Positions 1 through 8,343 of a DNA stretch of 64,000 nucleotides are shown here, one piece after another; position 1 is the first letter of the stretch; each line of letters starts with the position of its first letter. The DNA comes from Candidatus Kuenenia hertensis (lineage in GTDB: Bacteria; Planctomycetota; Brocadiia; Brocadiales; Brocadiaceae), in NCBI GenBank assembly GCA_021646465.1, contig SOET01000011.1:1-64000 (forward strand), given 5' to 3'. The position numbers and the translations under genes are program-made. Below the pieces are notes generated by a model, which had not been told where the DNA came from, did no database searches, and was given only the letters and a program-made list of their open reading frames with translations.

Positions 1-172
1 TCAAAGAACATACAAAAAATTATGACTACGCAAATACTTATCCGGACAATACTGAGTATAATTGAAATAATAATAGAGAATGTATTGACACGTTTATCCA
101 TTATAATTTATTGCAAAGGTTCAATTCGTTTTTGTTGCGTATTTACATATATTAATTAGGAGAAGTATTTAC

Positions 173-445
173 GTGCACTGGAAAATTATCATAACTACAT
201 TTATTACTATATTTTTGGCAGAGCTTGGAGATAAAACGCAAATTGCTTCTATCCTTATGTCAAGCAAAACGGATAAGCCGTTATTGGTATTTATCGGCAC
301 AATGCTCGCTTTTGCATTAGTGACGATACTTGGTGTCACCATAGGTTCGGTAATGGCAAAGACGTTACCCCTTAACTATATTAAAACGGGGGCGGCAATT
401 ACTTTTATTATGGTAGGTATTCTGATTTTATTCGGTAAAATATGA
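173..445 (+). CDS. TMEM165/Gdt1-family membrane protein (single-domain)
   Basis: A 90-residue protein with about three hydrophobic segments. It carries the family signature E-x-G-D-K-T at residues 17-22 (ELGDKT). Members of the Gdt1/UPF0016 family are cation (Ca2+/Mn2+) exporters; eukaryotic members have two such halves in tandem, while many bacterial members are one half, which matches the length here. The start is a GTG at 173 preceded by AGGAG about 10 bases upstream. The next gene begins one base after the stop region, so the two are probably co-transcribed. The family is clear from the motif; the transported ion is not. Confidence 0.82.
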   Translation: MHWKIIITTFITIFLAELGDKTQIASILMSSKTDKPLLVFIGTMLAFALVTILGVTIGSVMAKTLPLNYIKTGAAITFIMVGILILFGKI

Positions 446-446
446 T

Positions 447-896
447 ATGGAAGAAAAAAATATGGTTCCACAGGCGCAAAAAGTGGGGAAGGTTGCTAAT
501 CTTGTTATTTTTCTTGGAATATTAGGTGTTATTTTAAGTATTATTGCTTTAACCATTAGTAATAGTCTTGCACAACGGGGTTATGGAACTCTTTATATTC
601 TAACAGGAATGTTTATGATCGGGCTTGGTTACGGGATACGACATCGTTATAAATATTGCTTGCTTGCGGCACTGATATTATTTCTGGTGCTTTCCTGCAG
701 TTTTCTTTATCGGTTTGTTGTTCATCATACCACATATCTTTTAATACGGTTGTCGCTAAGCACGTGGGTTTCTTACCGGCTTTTTCAATCTGTTTCTTCA
801 ATGAGAATACTTATTGAAACGAATACATTTCCTGACAAAACCAATCGTTTTATTGGATTTCTATCGAGACAAAAGAAACATGACAATTTTGGATGA
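447..896 (+). CDS. Small polytopic membrane protein, unknown function
   Basis: A 149-residue protein with three or four hydrophobic helices (about residues 15-40, 50-65 and 70-92) and a basic C-terminal tail. I do not recognise a family. An in-frame ATG at 462 is an alternative start. The last 17 bases overlap the preferred start of trpC in another frame, so translation may be coupled. The tight packing between a Gdt1-like gene and trpC supports a real gene, but function cannot be given. Confidence 0.55.
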   Translation: MEEKNMVPQAQKVGKVANLVIFLGILGVILSIIALTISNSLAQRGYGTLYILTGMFMIGLGYGIRHRYKYCLLAALILFLVLSCSFLYRFVVHHTTYLLIRLSLSTWVSYRLFQSVSSMRILIETNTFPDKTNRFIGFLSRQKKHDNFG

Positions 897-1659
897 GATT
901 TACCATTATAAATTATCTGAAGTAGCGGCAAACAAGAAACATGCTCCTGTTGAACTGCTGAAAGCAAATATTCAGCACAGAACTCCCGCCAAACCCTTTG
1001 GCCAGGTGTTAAAAACAAATGGGAAAATAAATATTATTGCCGAAGTGAAAAAAGCTTCACCTTCCCTTGGTATTATCAGAAAGGATTTTAACCCCCTTGA
1101 AATTGCCCAGATGTATGAATCAAACGGTGCTGTCGCAATATCGGTATTAACAGACGAGAAATACTTCCAGGGTTCTTTGAAATATTTAACTGACATTAAA
1201 AAGACCGTGCATTTGCCTATCCTGCGGAAGGATTTTATTGTTGATTCGTATCAGATATATGAGGCGCGTTCCGCAGGTGCTGATGCAATACTGCTCATTG
1301 CTGCGCTTCTTTCGGCAGAGGAAATAGAATCCTTTTTAGAGGCGGCAGAAAAACTGGGGATGGATTGTCTTGTTGAAGTGCATTCTGCAGTTGAATTGGA
1401 GAAAGTCTTGCAAACGAAAGCAACTATTATTGGTATTAATAATCGTGATTTAAAAACCTTTATCACCGACCTGAACATTACGTTCCAATTAAAGGCTCAG
1501 ATTCCTGAAGACAAAATTGTCGTGAGTGAAAGCGGTATTAAATCACGATCGGATATGCTAAAATTGCTGGAAAATGGCATCCACGCCGCTCTCATAGGGG
1601 AAACATTAATGAAAAGCGACGACATTCCGGCAAAAATTCACGAATTATTAGGTACGTAA
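880..1659 (+). CDS. trpC: Indole-3-glycerol phosphate synthase
   Basis: TrpC closes the indole ring: CdRP to indole-3-glycerol phosphate, in cytosolic tryptophan synthesis. The (beta/alpha)8 barrel is seen through its standard motifs: the E-V-K-K-A-S-P-S loop near residue 50, the L-R-K-D-F strand, I-N-N-R-D-L and the late V-S-E-S-G-I phosphate-binding segment. The open frame reaches back to 814, but the ATG at 880 gives 259 residues, the usual length, and the extra 22 residues look unlike the family. No other trp genes are in the window, so trpC is detached from a trp operon here. It converges on trxA with only 5 bases between stops. Confidence 0.93.
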   Translation: MTILDEIYHYKLSEVAANKKHAPVELLKANIQHRTPAKPFGQVLKTNGKINIIAEVKKASPSLGIIRKDFNPLEIAQMYESNGAVAISVLTDEKYFQGSLKYLTDIKKTVHLPILRKDFIVDSYQIYEARSAGADAILLIAALLSAEEIESFLEAAEKLGMDCLVEVHSAVELEKVLQTKATIIGINNRDLKTFITDLNITFQLKAQIPEDKIVVSESGIKSRSDMLKLLENGIHAALIGETLMKSDDIPAKIHELLGT

Positions 1660-1664
1660 CGAGA

Positions 1665-1991
1665 TTATAACTGAGCATCCAGCGCCGTCTTTAAATCATT
1701 TTTAGACTTTACGCCCACCATTTTATTTACAGCCTTTCCGCCCTTGAATATTATAATTGTAGGAATTGCAGTAATGCCAAATTTTGCAGGTATGCTATTA
1801 TTTTCTTCTGTGTTAAGTTTTCCTACCTTTGCCTTTCCGCTGTATTCTTTTGCAAGTTCGTCGATGACGGGAGCTAATTGCCTGCAAGGCCCGCACCATG
1901 ACGCCCAGAAATCAACGAGGACGGGAGTCGTTGCATTGGTAACTTCGTCATCAAAATTTGCATCCGTTATTTCGATTAAACCTTCGGCCAT
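1665..1991 (-). CDS. trxA: Thioredoxin
   Basis: A 108-residue classical thioredoxin that reduces protein disulfides in the cytosol. The active site W-C-G-P-C has Cys33 and Cys36, with the buried Asp27 and the cis-proline in the A-I-P-T segment near residue 77. It follows a ferredoxin-thioredoxin reductase catalytic chain on the same strand with a 32-base gap. This suggests reduction by ferredoxin through FTR rather than, or as well as, NADPH. No NADPH-thioredoxin reductase is in the window. Confidence 0.95.
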   Translation of the reverse strand: MAEGLIEITDANFDDEVTNATTPVLVDFWASWCGPCRQLAPVIDELAKEYSGKAKVGKLNTEENNSIPAKFGITAIPTIIIFKGGKAVNKMVGVKSKNDLKTALDAQL

Positions 1992-2023
1992 AATTCATTC
2001 TCCTCTCTCTAATTGGTTTATTT

Positions 2024-2314
2024 TTAATTACCACGTACAAAAAGATTACAGTGGCATTCTCCATCACGTTCAATTTCTTCTATGTGGTATACGCAAGGGC
2101 ATATTGTTTTTCCGTCTTTTTCCGCGTCACCGGTAACTATGCGGCAAGGGCAATAAAAGTATCCATATTTCGATTTTCGCATAACAAGTCCCTTGATTAC
2201 TCTATCAACGATTTTTGTATCGGGATTTAAATTGTATGGGCTTGAGGATACGTAATCATTTAGCATTTCACGAATTTTTGTTGTTTCATCTTCCATTGAA
2301 TCGTTGTTATCCAT
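2024..2314 (-). CDS. Ferredoxin-thioredoxin reductase, catalytic (beta) chain
   Basis: A 96-residue protein with the full FTR catalytic cysteine pattern: C-P-C at 55-57, C-P-C at 72-74 and C-H-C at 87-89. In the family these hold a [4Fe-4S] cluster and the redox-active disulfide that passes electrons one at a time from ferredoxin to thioredoxin. It lies directly upstream of trxA in the same transcript. No variable (alpha) chain gene is seen nearby; FTR-like catalytic chains outside phototrophs commonly lack one. The family call is firm; the actual ferredoxin and thioredoxin partners are inferred from context. Confidence 0.9.
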   Translation of the reverse strand: MDNNDSMEDETTKIREMLNDYVSSSPYNLNPDTKIVDRVIKGLVMRKSKYGYFYCPCRIVTGDAEKDGKTICPCVYHIEEIERDGECHCNLFVRGN

Positions 2315-2432
2315 TATTTAGTGGTTAAAAAAGTTATAAAGAAAACGTATTATGTTAGTGAACGATTTTGTTGACATCCGAAACGCGGTATTTGAAACAC
2401 ATTGCGAACCTTCACGTTAGAGAGAAATTTGT

Positions 2433-2744
2433 TTAGTGGGTTGGTTCTGTATCTGTTTTTTCACGCGGCGTACGTTTTAATTCCCATACAGCACCTGTTG
2501 GGTCAGGACAATGAGTTAATAAAGTATTTTCGCTTGTCTGCCAGGGAAGCCTTGCTCCATAGCGCAGTGATTGGGCATCCCTTGAAAGGACAGCATATGC
2601 GCAATCACAAACCCCTTTAGGGGTAAAACCCGTTAATGGGAATGAATCTCCTTCTTTATAATAGTTACAGCTGCCTTTTTTTACAACTGTTGCAATTACT
2701 TTAAAACTAGAACTTTTACACTTCAAAATAGTAGCTCCAATCAA
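2433..2744 (-). CDS. TIGR04076-like small cysteine-containing protein
   Basis: A 103-residue soluble protein. The core pattern is a beta start (F-K-V-I-A-T-V), a Cys near residue 26, G-D-S-F, P-x-G-x-C-D-x-A and a late Cys at H-C-P-D. This matches what I recall of the TIGR04076 family of uncharacterised redox- or metal-linked proteins. The arginine- and lysine-rich tail is not typical. It lies upstream of the FTR/thioredoxin pair on the same strand, 118 bases away, so a redox role is possible but not shown. Confidence 0.6.
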   Translation of the reverse strand: MIGATILKCKSSSFKVIATVVKKGSCNYYKEGDSFPLTGFTPKGVCDCAYAVLSRDAQSLRYGARLPWQTSENTLLTHCPDPTGAVWELKRTPREKTDTEPTH

Positions 2745-3057
2745 TGGTTGGTATATCTTATGTTTATTAATAAATTATTATATTTTATAAAATCAGCATA
2801 TTGCAAGGACAAAAAAATGAACCGGTTATTATTCTTTACAAAAGTACAAATTGTATGAAATCAGAAAACCCCAAAATGATGTTTTTTCTTGTCATTGAAA
2901 TGGTACTAAAACCGGTGAGACAAGGTGGGAAGAGGCAACAGGCAATCGGATCAACTCATAGTACCGAAGAAATCGGGATAATTGTTAATTTTATCGGATT
3001 ATTACTTTTCGAAGACGGCGCCAATGCCGTTTCTGTAACACAAGTTCAGATTATTAT
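2745..3057. other. Intergenic, no supported gene
   Basis: A stretch between the TIGR04076-like gene and the PilZ gene. A plus-strand open frame at 2801-3085 has no recognisable domain and lies over the expected promoter region of the minus-strand gene ending at 2433. I see no repeat or clear terminator. Confidence 0.4.
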
Positions 3058-3456
3058 TTATCTTTCATATATATCTTTGAGTTGATTATCGCTTGTTTTT
3101 TTTCTTTCAGCAATATAATCCTCTATAATCTTTTTTTCATTAGGCGACACCTCGCTAAACTGAACAGCAAATTTATAATTGTCATATGCGTTTGTTTTGC
3201 TGGACTGATCAAAACGAATGACAATTCCCTGCAACCGTATCTGTTGAGATTCAAATTGATTAATTGGCAGTTTGAAGGCTACTTGTACTTTTGTCTTCAG
3301 AGGAAGGAATTCTTCTAACACGCACTGTACACCTCCGCAACTCAAGTTCAATATCATCCCTTTAAATGAACTATAAAATGCGCTGATTATGACGGGAATG
3401 CAGGTAGTTATTCGCTGATGTTCACGCCGTTGTTCAGAATTATTATCTTGTTTCAT
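3058..3456 (-). CDS. PilZ-domain c-di-GMP receptor
   Basis: A 132-residue single PilZ domain. Both parts of the c-di-GMP-binding signature are present: R-R-E-x-x-R near residues 10-15 and N-L-S-C-G-G near residues 37-42 (consensus D/N-x-S-x-x-G). PilZ proteins bind cyclic di-GMP and act on motility, exopolysaccharide or transcription partners. It stands alone on the minus strand. The window also encodes a GGDEF cyclase (28034) and an HD-GYP protein (45449), so the signalling loop has candidate makers and breakers nearby, though no direct link is shown. Confidence 0.85.
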   Translation of the reverse strand: MKQDNNSEQRREHQRITTCIPVIISAFYSSFKGMILNLSCGGVQCVLEEFLPLKTKVQVAFKLPINQFESQQIRLQGIVIRFDQSSKTNAYDNYKFAVQFSEVSPNEKKIIEDYIAERKKTSDNQLKDIYER

Positions 3457-3594
3457 ATTTTTTTCTTTCTATCTTAATAAAGTACGATGGTTCGCCAAGA
3501 GGAAAAAATGGAAAGCAGGAATGTTCATTTTTTAATGTTAATAAATCTAAAAATATTGCATTGCCATACGTATCATAAATGAACAGGTGGTGTA

Positions 3595-4011
3595 TTATTC
3601 ATCCAATTCAAAGGGGTCGTCCACAACCCTTCCGTTAAATTTATCCATATGGATTTGTGCTGATTCTCTTTGTTGAAAGACATGGATGCAATTATCGTTT
3701 GTTTCATTGGTAATGAGTTCACTCTCAACAAAGTATGCCATATATGAATCTATTTTATTGCCGCGTATTTCATCAGTGACAATAACGTGGTCAACATTAT
3801 GCTTGTTGTTTTTGAACCATTGTACAGCACAATAGATAGAGCAAAATCTTTTGATAGCTCCGTCCTTAAGAATTATTTCAACTTCGTAAATAGGAGGAAC
3901 AGGAGAACCATCATAGTCGCAATGGGGGTATTTTACATGTTTTTGGTAAAATACCCCAAGCGTTGCTATTATAAAAAAAATCACCAGTCCTATCCAGAAT
4001 TTTTTTGTCAT
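3595..4011 (-). CDS. NosL-like membrane-anchored protein
   Basis: A 138-residue protein with an N-terminal anchor helix (residues 4-23) and an exported domain. After the anchor come a C-D-Y-D-G segment, a strand pair ending K-D-G-A-I-K-R-F-C-S-x-x-C, and a tail with V-V-T-D-E, Y-M-A-Y-F-V-E-S and G-R-V-V-D-D-P. This order resembles NosL, the Cu(I)-binding helper for nitrous oxide reductase, in fold-level features more than in exact residues. It is the last of four genes, one base after the 8-TM gene, so it probably works with that ABC system. A metal-chaperone role is inference. Confidence 0.6.
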   Translation of the reverse strand: MTKKFWIGLVIFFIIATLGVFYQKHVKYPHCDYDGSPVPPIYEVEIILKDGAIKRFCSIYCAVQWFKNNKHNVDHVIVTDEIRGNKIDSYMAYFVESELITNETNDNCIHVFQQRESAQIHMDKFNGRVVDDPFELDE

Positions 4012-4012
4012 A

Positions 4013-5038
4013 TTACGTTAAAACGAGATGTATTGTAACCATAATCAATGATGTCAGCAAACAAAACACGGATAAACTGTTTACCCGTTTTACAAAAATA
4101 TCGGTTACTTGTTTTGCAGCGGAATTTTTACAAATATAGCGTAGTATGCCTATCCAGCCGATGCTGAAAGTACCGATGATAAACAACCCCAGCATGAGAG
4201 GTGCGTCCGGAACTATTCCATTTCCGATAAAACAATACAAACAATGGTGAAAGGGGAGTTGCATGAGTTTTGGCGCGATTACCTCCATAAACGATAGTAC
4301 TACTACCGGAATATTAATAAGCCCGATGCCGGACTGAATGTAAAGCAATATTTTGTCTGATAAATGTAACAAAGATTTCCATTTGTTTGAAAGTGTTAAA
4401 AACAAAAATATGACAAGCACAATGTTTATAAAATAATAAAGAAAGAATAATGCTGTATCAAAATTTTTTCCAAAAATAGCCTGGGGGATCATTGCGGAAG
4501 GACGTAACGGCACGTCGAAAAAAGTAGCGCAACAGGATACAGAAACAAGCGGTTTCATAAATAGTATGTAATAGATATCTGTACCACTATCAATAAAGAG
4601 TAAAGTGCATATGGGAAGGAGAAATAATAATATTTTTCTGGTTAATGGCGATGTGGGGTGTGCCTTGTCCACATAATAACAAAAAATCCATCCTCCCATA
4701 AAGAAAAATGAAACAGGCTTGATAATTTGCAGGAAGGTGACTGTTGATGGCATAATACGCGTCACACCAAATATGCACATTGCACCGGGTACTTCCGGTA
4801 CAAAGCTTTGAAGCATAAAGTAAAACCAAGGCCATGCGAGCATTCGTATGAAGATAACTACACACCCTAATAAAAATATCAGGTATCCCTTTTGTTCATA
4901 TTTCGTTTTTGATTCTAATGGCACAAATGTATTAAATGTTATAATTGCTTTCAGTGTGAGTGAAAGGAGAAATCCTCCCAAAGAGAGCGAAACAATGGCA
5001 ATAAACAACATGATGATGGTATAAATGTTAAGAATCAT
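4013..5038 (-). CDS. Eight-helix membrane protein, unknown, in ABC cluster
   Basis: A 341-residue protein with about eight transmembrane helices (around 5-27, 51-75, 98-120, 134-152, 193-215, 230-255, 278-300 and 318-340). Several cysteines cluster in loops, including V-S-C-C near residue 178 and H-H-C-L-Y-C near residue 268, which would suit metal or haem binding. I do not recognise the family. Its ATG overlaps the TGA of the upstream ABC ATPase (ATGA), a sign of coupled translation, and the NosL-like gene follows directly. Confidence 0.65.
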   Translation of the reverse strand: MILNIYTIIMLFIAIVSLSLGGFLLSLTLKAIITFNTFVPLESKTKYEQKGYLIFLLGCVVIFIRMLAWPWFYFMLQSFVPEVPGAMCIFGVTRIMPSTVTFLQIIKPVSFFFMGGWIFCYYVDKAHPTSPLTRKILLFLLPICTLLFIDSGTDIYYILFMKPLVSVSCCATFFDVPLRPSAMIPQAIFGKNFDTALFFLYYFINIVLVIFLFLTLSNKWKSLLHLSDKILLYIQSGIGLINIPVVVLSFMEVIAPKLMQLPFHHCLYCFIGNGIVPDAPLMLGLFIIGTFSIGWIGILRYICKNSAAKQVTDIFVKRVNSLSVFCLLTSLIMVTIHLVLT

Positions 5039-5697
5039 TGGAACCTCCCCTTTTTCATGGTAAATGTTTCATCAGCGATTTCATTAAAACGGGAGTCATG
5101 AGTGGCTACAACGATTGTTGTGCCTTTGTGTTTCAAATCACTCAGGATGTTCAGTAGTTTTGCGCTGGTTTCTTCATCTATATTGGACGTTGGTTCGTCA
5201 GCTATGATGATTTCAGGATTGTTAACCAATGCCCGTGCAATGGCTACGCGTTGTTGCTGTCCTCCGCTGAGTTCTTCCGGGGCATGTGTAATCCTGTCTT
5301 CGAGACCCATTATTTCCAAAAGCGATCGAGCCTTTGTAAAACGTTCTTTTACAGGAATACCCATTGGAATAAGGGGATACGTTACGTTTTCCCAACTCGG
5401 GAGTCTGGGAATAAGATTAAAATCCTGAAAGATAAAACCGATCTTTTGCCGCCGTAGTGAAGAAAGAGCAATATCCGAAAATGTGGTGATTTCTTCTCCG
5501 TCAATAAACACCTTGCCTGTTGTAGGTCTGTCTAAAGTTCCGATAATATTCAGGAGTGTGGTCTTGCCTGAACCTGAAGGACCTTTCAATATTATAAAAC
5601 TATTTTTGGGGATGGTAAAATTTACTTCCTCTACTGCTTGTACTTTGTGCTTTGTATGTGCTCCATACAATTTGCATAGTTTTTCTGCCTTGATCAT
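5035..5697 (-). CDS. ABC transporter ATP-binding protein, LolD/MacB type
   Basis: A 220-residue ATPase. It has Walker A (G-P-S-G-S-G-K-T), a Q-loop (F-Q-D-F-N-L-I-P), the signature L-S-G-G-Q-Q-Q-R and Walker B ending in A-D-E-P-T-S. The E-P-T-S-N-x-D and K-T-T-L-L-N pattern is that of the LolD/MacB/FtsE group, which power FtsX-type permeases. I chose the ATG at 5697, which shares its A with the stop codon of the permease gene; the open frame extends 14 residues further inside that gene. It energises the adjacent permease; the substrate is unknown. Confidence 0.88.
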   Translation of the reverse strand: MIKAEKLCKLYGAHTKHKVQAVEEVNFTIPKNSFIILKGPSGSGKTTLLNIIGTLDRPTTGKVFIDGEEITTFSDIALSSLRRQKIGFIFQDFNLIPRLPSWENVTYPLIPMGIPVKERFTKARSLLEIMGLEDRITHAPEELSGGQQQRVAIARALVNNPEIIIADEPTSNIDEETSAKLLNILSDLKHKGTTIVVATHDSRFNEIADETFTMKKGRFQ

Positions 5698-6845
5698 TAT
5701 TTCATTGCAACAACCGGCGATACGGATGAAGCCCTCCATGAGGAATAAATACTGCCTACCATGGTTAAAAGTAATGCAAAGAAGAAACTCAACAAAAACG
5801 GCAGGGGCAGAAATTTCGAAGGCACGGTAAATTTTGGTAAAAGTGTTATTTCTGCGATAAAAAACTGGCCAATAAAAATGCCGTTAAAGACCCTGATCCA
5901 AAAGATTGATAAAAGGATTGCTATGGTTGCTCCAAGCAGGCTGATCAGTAATTGTTCAAAAGTAATCAGTTCCAGCACTTCCAGTGTATTCCATCCGGTT
6001 GCTTTCATGATGCCGATTTCTTTTCTCCGGTCTGATAATCCGAACCCTGACGCTACGAGGATTGCCGGGATGCCAAGGGCAAAAGCAACAACGTATAGTG
6101 CGGTAAAAATTCCTTCTTTCAACAGAAATCCTTTTTTTACAAAAAGTTCTATAATTTGCTTGTCTTGCAAGCGATACGGTTCATTCATTAATATGCTATA
6201 TAAATCTGTCGCTATTTCCGAATTGTGTCCGGGAATACTGTATATTTGTATGTCTGTAGCAACTTCCGGCTTTCCGAATAACTCCCCGGCATCTTTGAAA
6301 GACATGAAAAGTAAGGAAGCCCCCCAAATGCCTGAATCAGGGGTGAACACTCCAGCAGCAGTAAACACTTTTCGTTGCTGTCCGCGCATGCTGAATTGAT
6401 CGCCAATGCGTAAATGAAAATGCCGGGCTAATTCGTTGCCAATGATTACTTCGTTTGGGTTTTCAAACATTCTCCCGGAAATGCATGATACGGAATCCGG
6501 GATATCTTCTTTATTGATTCCAACGATTACCACCAATTTGTTTTGAAAATAAGCCCTGCCGATAATGCGAGGTACGGCTTTTTTTACCCCGAAAATAGTT
6601 CTGATTTCCTCTAAGTATTTCAAAGGAACGGAGGTGTTTCTGCCAAACTCATCAAAGGTAAGGTAGAGATCTCCGCCTTCCTCAACCGAGGCAAGGGATT
6701 GTTCCCTTATTCCTTCTGAAATAGAGATTGCAGTAATAAACGGCGATAAAATTGCTATTACGCACAGGCAGACCACAATGGTCTTCGTTCTGTGTCGTAA
6801 TAAGTTTTCAGCTGCAAGCAAAAGTAAATTAATGTGTTTGTTCAA
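5697..6845 (-). CDS. FtsX-like ABC transporter permease (MacB/LolC type)
   Basis: A 382-residue permease with the MacB_PCD plus FtsX layout: one N-terminal helix (about 20-42), a large periplasmic domain (about 45-240) and three C-terminal helices (around 248-272, 300-330 and 345-368). The conserved cytosolic segment D-R-R-K-E-I-G-I-M-K-A-T-G-W follows the second helix, as in FtsX permeases. It is first of four tightly spaced minus-strand genes. Family members move lipoproteins or peptides, or act as mechanotransmitters, rather than importing small solutes. The NosL-like partner hints at cofactor or metal-protein maturation, but this is inference. Confidence 0.85.
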   Translation of the reverse strand: MNKHINLLLLAAENLLRHRTKTIVVCLCVIAILSPFITAISISEGIREQSLASVEEGGDLYLTFDEFGRNTSVPLKYLEEIRTIFGVKKAVPRIIGRAYFQNKLVVIVGINKEDIPDSVSCISGRMFENPNEVIIGNELARHFHLRIGDQFSMRGQQRKVFTAAGVFTPDSGIWGASLLFMSFKDAGELFGKPEVATDIQIYSIPGHNSEIATDLYSILMNEPYRLQDKQIIELFVKKGFLLKEGIFTALYVVAFALGIPAILVASGFGLSDRRKEIGIMKATGWNTLEVLELITFEQLLISLLGATIAILLSIFWIRVFNGIFIGQFFIAEITLLPKFTVPSKFLPLPFLLSFFFALLLTMVGSIYSSWRASSVSPVVAMK

Positions 6846-7106
6846 AACGAAAAAAACCCTGTTGTTTAATGTGTGATTAAAAAAGTTTCCTGAAAAATAA
6901 TAATAAACTATTTAGTTATATTACAGAGAAAGATGATATAAACTGAGTAAAAAAACTATTTTAATCCAATAATTTGAGCATTGCAAGGGTGTTCCATTGG
7001 CGGAGAAATAAGTTTTATGGGGGAAAAATATTACTTGTTTTGGTGTTTTTCTGCACTAAAATATGCTTTTTTGATATAGGCAGGTAAATCTTCAAAATTA
7101 GCTCAT

Positions 7107-7436
7107 TTATTTTAGTATATCTATTAATACCCCTGTTTCTATCGTATCGGAGATAAAAGAAACGGTACCGGAATGGTCAGGGCTGTAACAATATCCTCCC
7201 GGAATCGGCCATTCGATACAGGTACATCTTGGTTCTATTCTTGGGTCAAAATTAATATAACCCCAGGCAGGTTTCGTTGTTGCACCTAAACCCACCCCGT
7301 GCACAAGTTTTTGAAAGTCCTGCACATTACGAATATATGTCGTGTGAGAGTGTAAGGCATCTATGGTGAAAAAGGAAACTACGGCTATTATCAGGCAGAT
7401 GATAGTGCCTAAGATGTAGAAGGTGTTTTTAGTCAT
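7107..7436 (-). CDS. Small membrane-anchored protein with Cys-rich exported tail
   Basis: A 109-residue protein with one N-terminal anchor (residues 7-27) and an exported domain containing R-C-T-C-I-E-W-P and G-G-Y-C-Y-S-P. Three cysteines in this short region suggest a disulfide or metal site. I do not recognise a family. It follows the transglutaminase-like lipoprotein gene by 14 bases and is probably the last gene of the kinase/regulator operon. The preceding 260 bases toward the FtsX gene hold no gene. Confidence 0.55.
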   Translation of the reverse strand: MTKNTFYILGTIICLIIAVVSFFTIDALHSHTTYIRNVQDFQKLVHGVGLGATTKPAWGYINFDPRIEPRCTCIEWPIPGGYCYSPDHSGTVSFISDTIETGVLIDILK

Positions 7437-7450
7437 TTTAATTTCAGATA

Positions 7451-8338
7451 TTAATATACTAATGGTTTCTGGCCTTTTTTATCGCATAATTTTTTTAAGA
7501 GAATGTAAGTTTTGTTAAAAAAAGTTTTATCGTCAGGATGTTGCGCCAGGTATTTATCCAGATGTATAAAAGCTATTTCATACTCCTTTTTTGCGATGTA
7601 GTTGTCGAGCAACAAAATCATTGGACGATTATCTTCGGGATTACACAACATTGCCTGTTCGCAAAATTTTACAGACATATCATAATCTGCGTTTGTATTG
7701 TTATTACGGGCTTTGTACAAGAAAATTTCACCGACAAGTTCGATATTTTTCATAATCTTTCTTTGAGGATGATACCGGTCTTTCTTTTTGACAATTCCGT
7801 CACTGTGCGTGTGTTCAAATAAATGTTCATGATCATTGTCAGAAACCATATTGTAAATGTGGCCCGGGACAAAAATATTTTTTATATCAATGTCAAAATG
7901 GCGGCAAAGAATGGTAAATCGTATTGCATAGGAAAGGCAATTTCCCACCTTTATGTTGAGTGTGTCTTTGAAATCATAGCAATTCCTGTATGAACCTTCA
8001 CTTGCATTTTCTTTTAACCAGTCAAAGATTATTTTGGCTTTTTCGATGTGGCCATTAACGTTATTGACGCTTGTTTCTTTTGTAATTTGTAAAATAAGAA
8101 GGTCTATTTTTTTCTGATAAGTCTGTATCTTTCTGTTGTTATGCACACCCGAAGCAATCAGACATGCACGATCCAATGGCATGTCAAGGTGGCCGTCATT
8201 TATATCACGGATGAGAGACATTTCTATATCATTACAGGTATATTGATTTACCTGATGTGTCTGTTGTGCCGATTGGCAGCCAGTAAAACTGAAGAGAGAT
8301 AAGAGACAGACAAAAAGTAACAAGAACATAATTTTCAT
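7451..8338 (-). CDS. Transglutaminase-like lipoprotein with C-terminal TPR-type region
   Basis: A 295-residue lipoprotein. The signal peptide ends in F-T-G-C with the lipid Cys at 21. The middle has a papain-like/transglutaminase core: G-N-C-L-S-Y-A with the likely nucleophile Cys, then V-P-G-H-I-Y-N with the likely catalytic His about 30 residues on. The last 80 residues look like two TPR helices pairs (N-P-E-D-N-R-P, H-P-D-D-K-T). Its start lies 5 bases after the response-regulator stop, so it is in the two-component operon. It may act on envelope peptides or on an envelope signal; the substrate is unknown. Confidence 0.68.
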   Translation of the reverse strand: MKIMFLLLFVCLLSLFSFTGCQSAQQTHQVNQYTCNDIEMSLIRDINDGHLDMPLDRACLIASGVHNNRKIQTYQKKIDLLILQITKETSVNNVNGHIEKAKIIFDWLKENASEGSYRNCYDFKDTLNIKVGNCLSYAIRFTILCRHFDIDIKNIFVPGHIYNMVSDNDHEHLFEHTHSDGIVKKKDRYHPQRKIMKNIELVGEIFLYKARNNNTNADYDMSVKFCEQAMLCNPEDNRPMILLLDNYIAKKEYEIAFIHLDKYLAQHPDDKTFFNKTYILLKKLCDKKGQKPLVY

Positions 8339-8343
8339 GTGTA

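Noticed and set aside
814-879. Upstream extension of trpC
   Set aside because: The extra 22 residues lie within the membrane protein gene, are unlike TrpC and make it longer than the family.
2801-3085. Plus-strand frame of 94 codons
   Set aside because: No ribosome-binding site, no domain, and it overlaps the end of the PilZ gene on the other strand.
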